Source: Rugalucina vietnamica
Lineage: Eukaryota > Mollusca > Bivalvia > Lucinida > Lucinidae
NCBI GenBank assembly: GCA_964017185.1
Contig: OZ024869.1
Coordinates: 65,176,931 to 65,240,930 of the forward strand
Length of the DNA stretch: 64,000 nt
Direction: 5' to 3'
In this document: piece after piece, positions 10,814 to 64,000 of the stretch
Layout of the letters: each line of letters opens with the position of its first letter
Numbering within the stretch: the first letter of the stretch is position 1
The notes under the pieces: model-generated
Seen by the model: only the letters and a program-made list of their open reading frames with translations
What the model was told of the DNA's origin: nothing
Databases searched by the model: none
Program-made: the position numbers and the translations under genes

Positions 10814-12804
10814 ATGATGCAAGTAACGTGCGAGCTGTGAGAATGAATACTTCAACCACTTAACAACATTATTAAAACTCTTAAAACAAGTGACATCCTT
10901 GATTTGATTAGAGATATTTTGTTACATGTATGCTGAATTTTAAATAGCCTGAAAATGCGTTCCGCTGGACTGATGCGTTATACTTGTTCGCAAAAGAAAC
11001 TCGAAAATAATTGATATGCTTTTTTTCTTTCTATATATATCACCAAAATTTATTTCCGTGGTATAAATATCGATAGTCCTGTAAATTTTGTTTCACACAA
11101 ATTCAAAATCGTGACGTTAAGACTTACGCTTGTCGCGTTGCCACGAAAACATAAATAGGCATCCCCAGTTCCATAGTTAGAGGGTTATTACACCTTTAAT
11201 CATCTTGCAAAATGTTTACAATTTGATTCCAAAACTCGAAAGTCATGAAGTAGACACAATCAGATCAGAAAACCTTACGCCTCCATTGACGCTTATTGCT
11301 TGTTAAGTTTTTGACGTAAATTGCCGTTTTCTATCAAGTAGATAGACTCGAAATTTTATAGCGCATTTATATAGCCGTTGACACACCTAAACATGCCCCT
11401 TCAGAATCACGATATGAAAGACAATATTGTTTCTGTAGTGAGCAATAATGAGGATTTGAAAACAATAGGCTGACGTCAACAGAAAAATGCGATCACCAGG
11501 AGCGTTCACAATCGTTTTGAACGATTTCTTTCTTTTAGACTTATGTCATCTGTTTTCAAATCTCAATAACCATGAATATTTTAGATACAGTTTTATCATT
11601 CTTGTATACTAACGTCATTACTACGTCATATTGAATCATGCTTCAAAAGTCAGATTTGGGTGGATTGTCACTTACTGTAGATACTCGAGAGCTATATCAC
11701 TGAAAATTCCACCAAAAAGATTCTTTGCAAGAAAATGCGGTTTTAATGTTTTCGCGTTTCTTTTGCGAATAGTAAAGTTGAATTATTCAATTAGAACATC
11801 ATTGTGCTACTTTGAATCAAAGGAAGCCGCTTTGTCTAAAAGGGAGGCAATAAATTACATTAACCTGTGCTGTCGGCTTCATTTATTTATTAATAAGATA
11901 TTGTATGACAACCTATTAAGATACATATAAATTAACATGCAATCAATAAAAATCATACATATTGTATACTGTACATGTAATAGCAAGATATCTGTCTTTC
12001 TTAGCATGTTGTCGTTGGACACCAAAAGAATGCACATATTATATTCGTTTTGTTCGTTAAGCCACAGATTGACCAAATGATCAAATAAACGAAGGAAGTT
12101 ACAGTTATATTATGAATTTTGGCCGTCGATATTCACAATTTTAAAGAGGTACATATAGCATGTATAAAATAACGTTACATGTGCAGTTAATATAGCATGT
12201 ATAGCTTACAAATACAGTACATAAAATGTTGGCTGTCAAATAAAATTGTTTAAAATATATCGTATGTCTTCTAATAAGCGTACACTTTTGCACAACTGTC
12301 CATAACCTCTTGAGACACAACATGCACAGTTGGGACACTGTCGACGCACTCAAGTCAGAGCGACGTAAGATGACCCTAAAATAACAATCACACATATTGC
12401 GCCAGCTGTCAACGGCGGTAACTAGATGTATGACTTATAGATCTCAAAACGTTTTAATCCATGGCATTTGATACGTCATTTGCAACACATGATTTTACAC
12501 TGACATTTGACGTGTGCATTTGATTTTTGACCATTCTATCATTTGACGCACTATTTCTCAAAGATAGAACGATCCATTAGTGTTTTCTTTAAAGCAATAA
12601 ATTTACTATACAGTTGAATGCGGATAAGCATGATATAAAATAATTGCCATATCAGTTATATTGTAAGTAATATGACTGAAATAAAAAGTGTAAAGTTTCT
12701 TTGTTTGTTCAGTACATGTATATGTTGAATCGTCCATTAGATTTCAGTGTAAACATGGTAAAGCCACTTTTCATTAAAACGTGACTCTACGTTTATAACA
12801 CATC
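10814..12804. other. Spacer and 3' flank of gene 1
   Basis: No exon, repeat family or RNA gene recognised. The part next to 12805 must contain the 3' untranslated region of gene 1; no clear AATAAA was found close to the stop. Confidence 0.4.
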
Positions 12805-63791
<50,987 letters not shown>

Positions 63792-63944
63792 CTAAATAAA
63801 ACGGTTTCAGAATTTACATTCATCTTTTAATGATTTAATACAGGTTGGTCGTTCATACAGTAGCTTTCGTTGGGTTACGATGGAGATGTAGTCACCCATT
63901 TCAATACTTCCTTATTATGTTTCATCGCTAAGCCTGATTAAAGA

Positions 63945-64000
63945 AATTCGTCATGGCCGTAAGATAGGTCAGTGTCAACCTAGGCTCATCATTTACAGCT
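63945..64000. mobile_element. Pearl-like element fragment at the window edge
   Basis: CATGGCCGTAAGATAGGTCA and CAACCTAGGCTCATCATTTAC match the GACCTTGCCGTAAAATAGG to GGTCATCATTTGC part of the pearl-like units at 54-56 kb. It continues beyond the window. Confidence 0.5.

Overview
This window is animal nuclear DNA, most likely from a bivalve mollusc; the species cannot be named from sequence alone. The pointers are short coding exons with GT-AG splice sites in long AT-rich introns, repeat families with the architecture described for bivalve 'pearl' elements, a truncated LINE of a type I recognise from bivalve genomes, tRNA-derived SINEs, and a receptor tyrosine phosphatase with an EGF/F5-8C ectodomain. 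Both genes lie on the minus strand.

Gene 1 (63791 down to 12805; 5' end beyond the right edge) is a receptor-type tyrosine phosphatase. I assembled 31 exons by hand; they join in one frame to a stop (4,100 nt, about 1,365 residues). In protein order they encode 4 EGF-like modules, an F5/8C (fucolectin-like) domain split over 2 exons, 8 more EGF-like modules, one transmembrane helix, a short juxtamembrane linker, a catalytically intact PTP domain (D1, with WPD loop, HCSAGVGRTG loop and Q loop) and a degenerate second PTP domain (D2, with WRD instead of WPD and a VC-x5-R loop instead of HC-x5-R). One short D2 exon may be missing from my model.

Gene 2 (start codon at 8575, running left out of the window) is a second extracellular-domain gene in the same orientation. 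It has a signal-peptide exon, a Kunitz exon and the first half of an F5/8C domain closely related to that of gene 1, joined with the same phase-1 logic. It may be a shuffled tandem paralogue. Five RFX X-box-like palindromes lie within 640 bp directly upstream of its start codon, which suggests a promoter.

The rest is introns and intergenic DNA filled with mobile DNA. It includes a 4.3-kb fold-back palindrome interrupted by a pearl-like element (20.2-24.6 kb), a 5.0-kb terminal-inverted-repeat element (25.4-30.4 kb) enclosing a field of AGATATCT palindromes, and four elements with internal tandem repeats and a terminal hairpin (21.1, 33.3, 44.4 and 54.1 kb). There are also two copies of a 700-bp TTAA-flanked MITE (1.6 and 53.1 kb), a mariner-like TIR element (47.6 kb), several hairpin MITEs, a dead non-LTR retrotransposon (58.3-60.5 kb), a truncated LINE with 3' tails scattered elsewhere, tRNA-SINEs and long (TA)n tracts, two of which abut splice donors. 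A GC-rich island with RNA polymerase III-like boxes sits in a D2 intron at 18.7 kb. No rRNA gene, standard tRNA gene or CRISPR array was seen.
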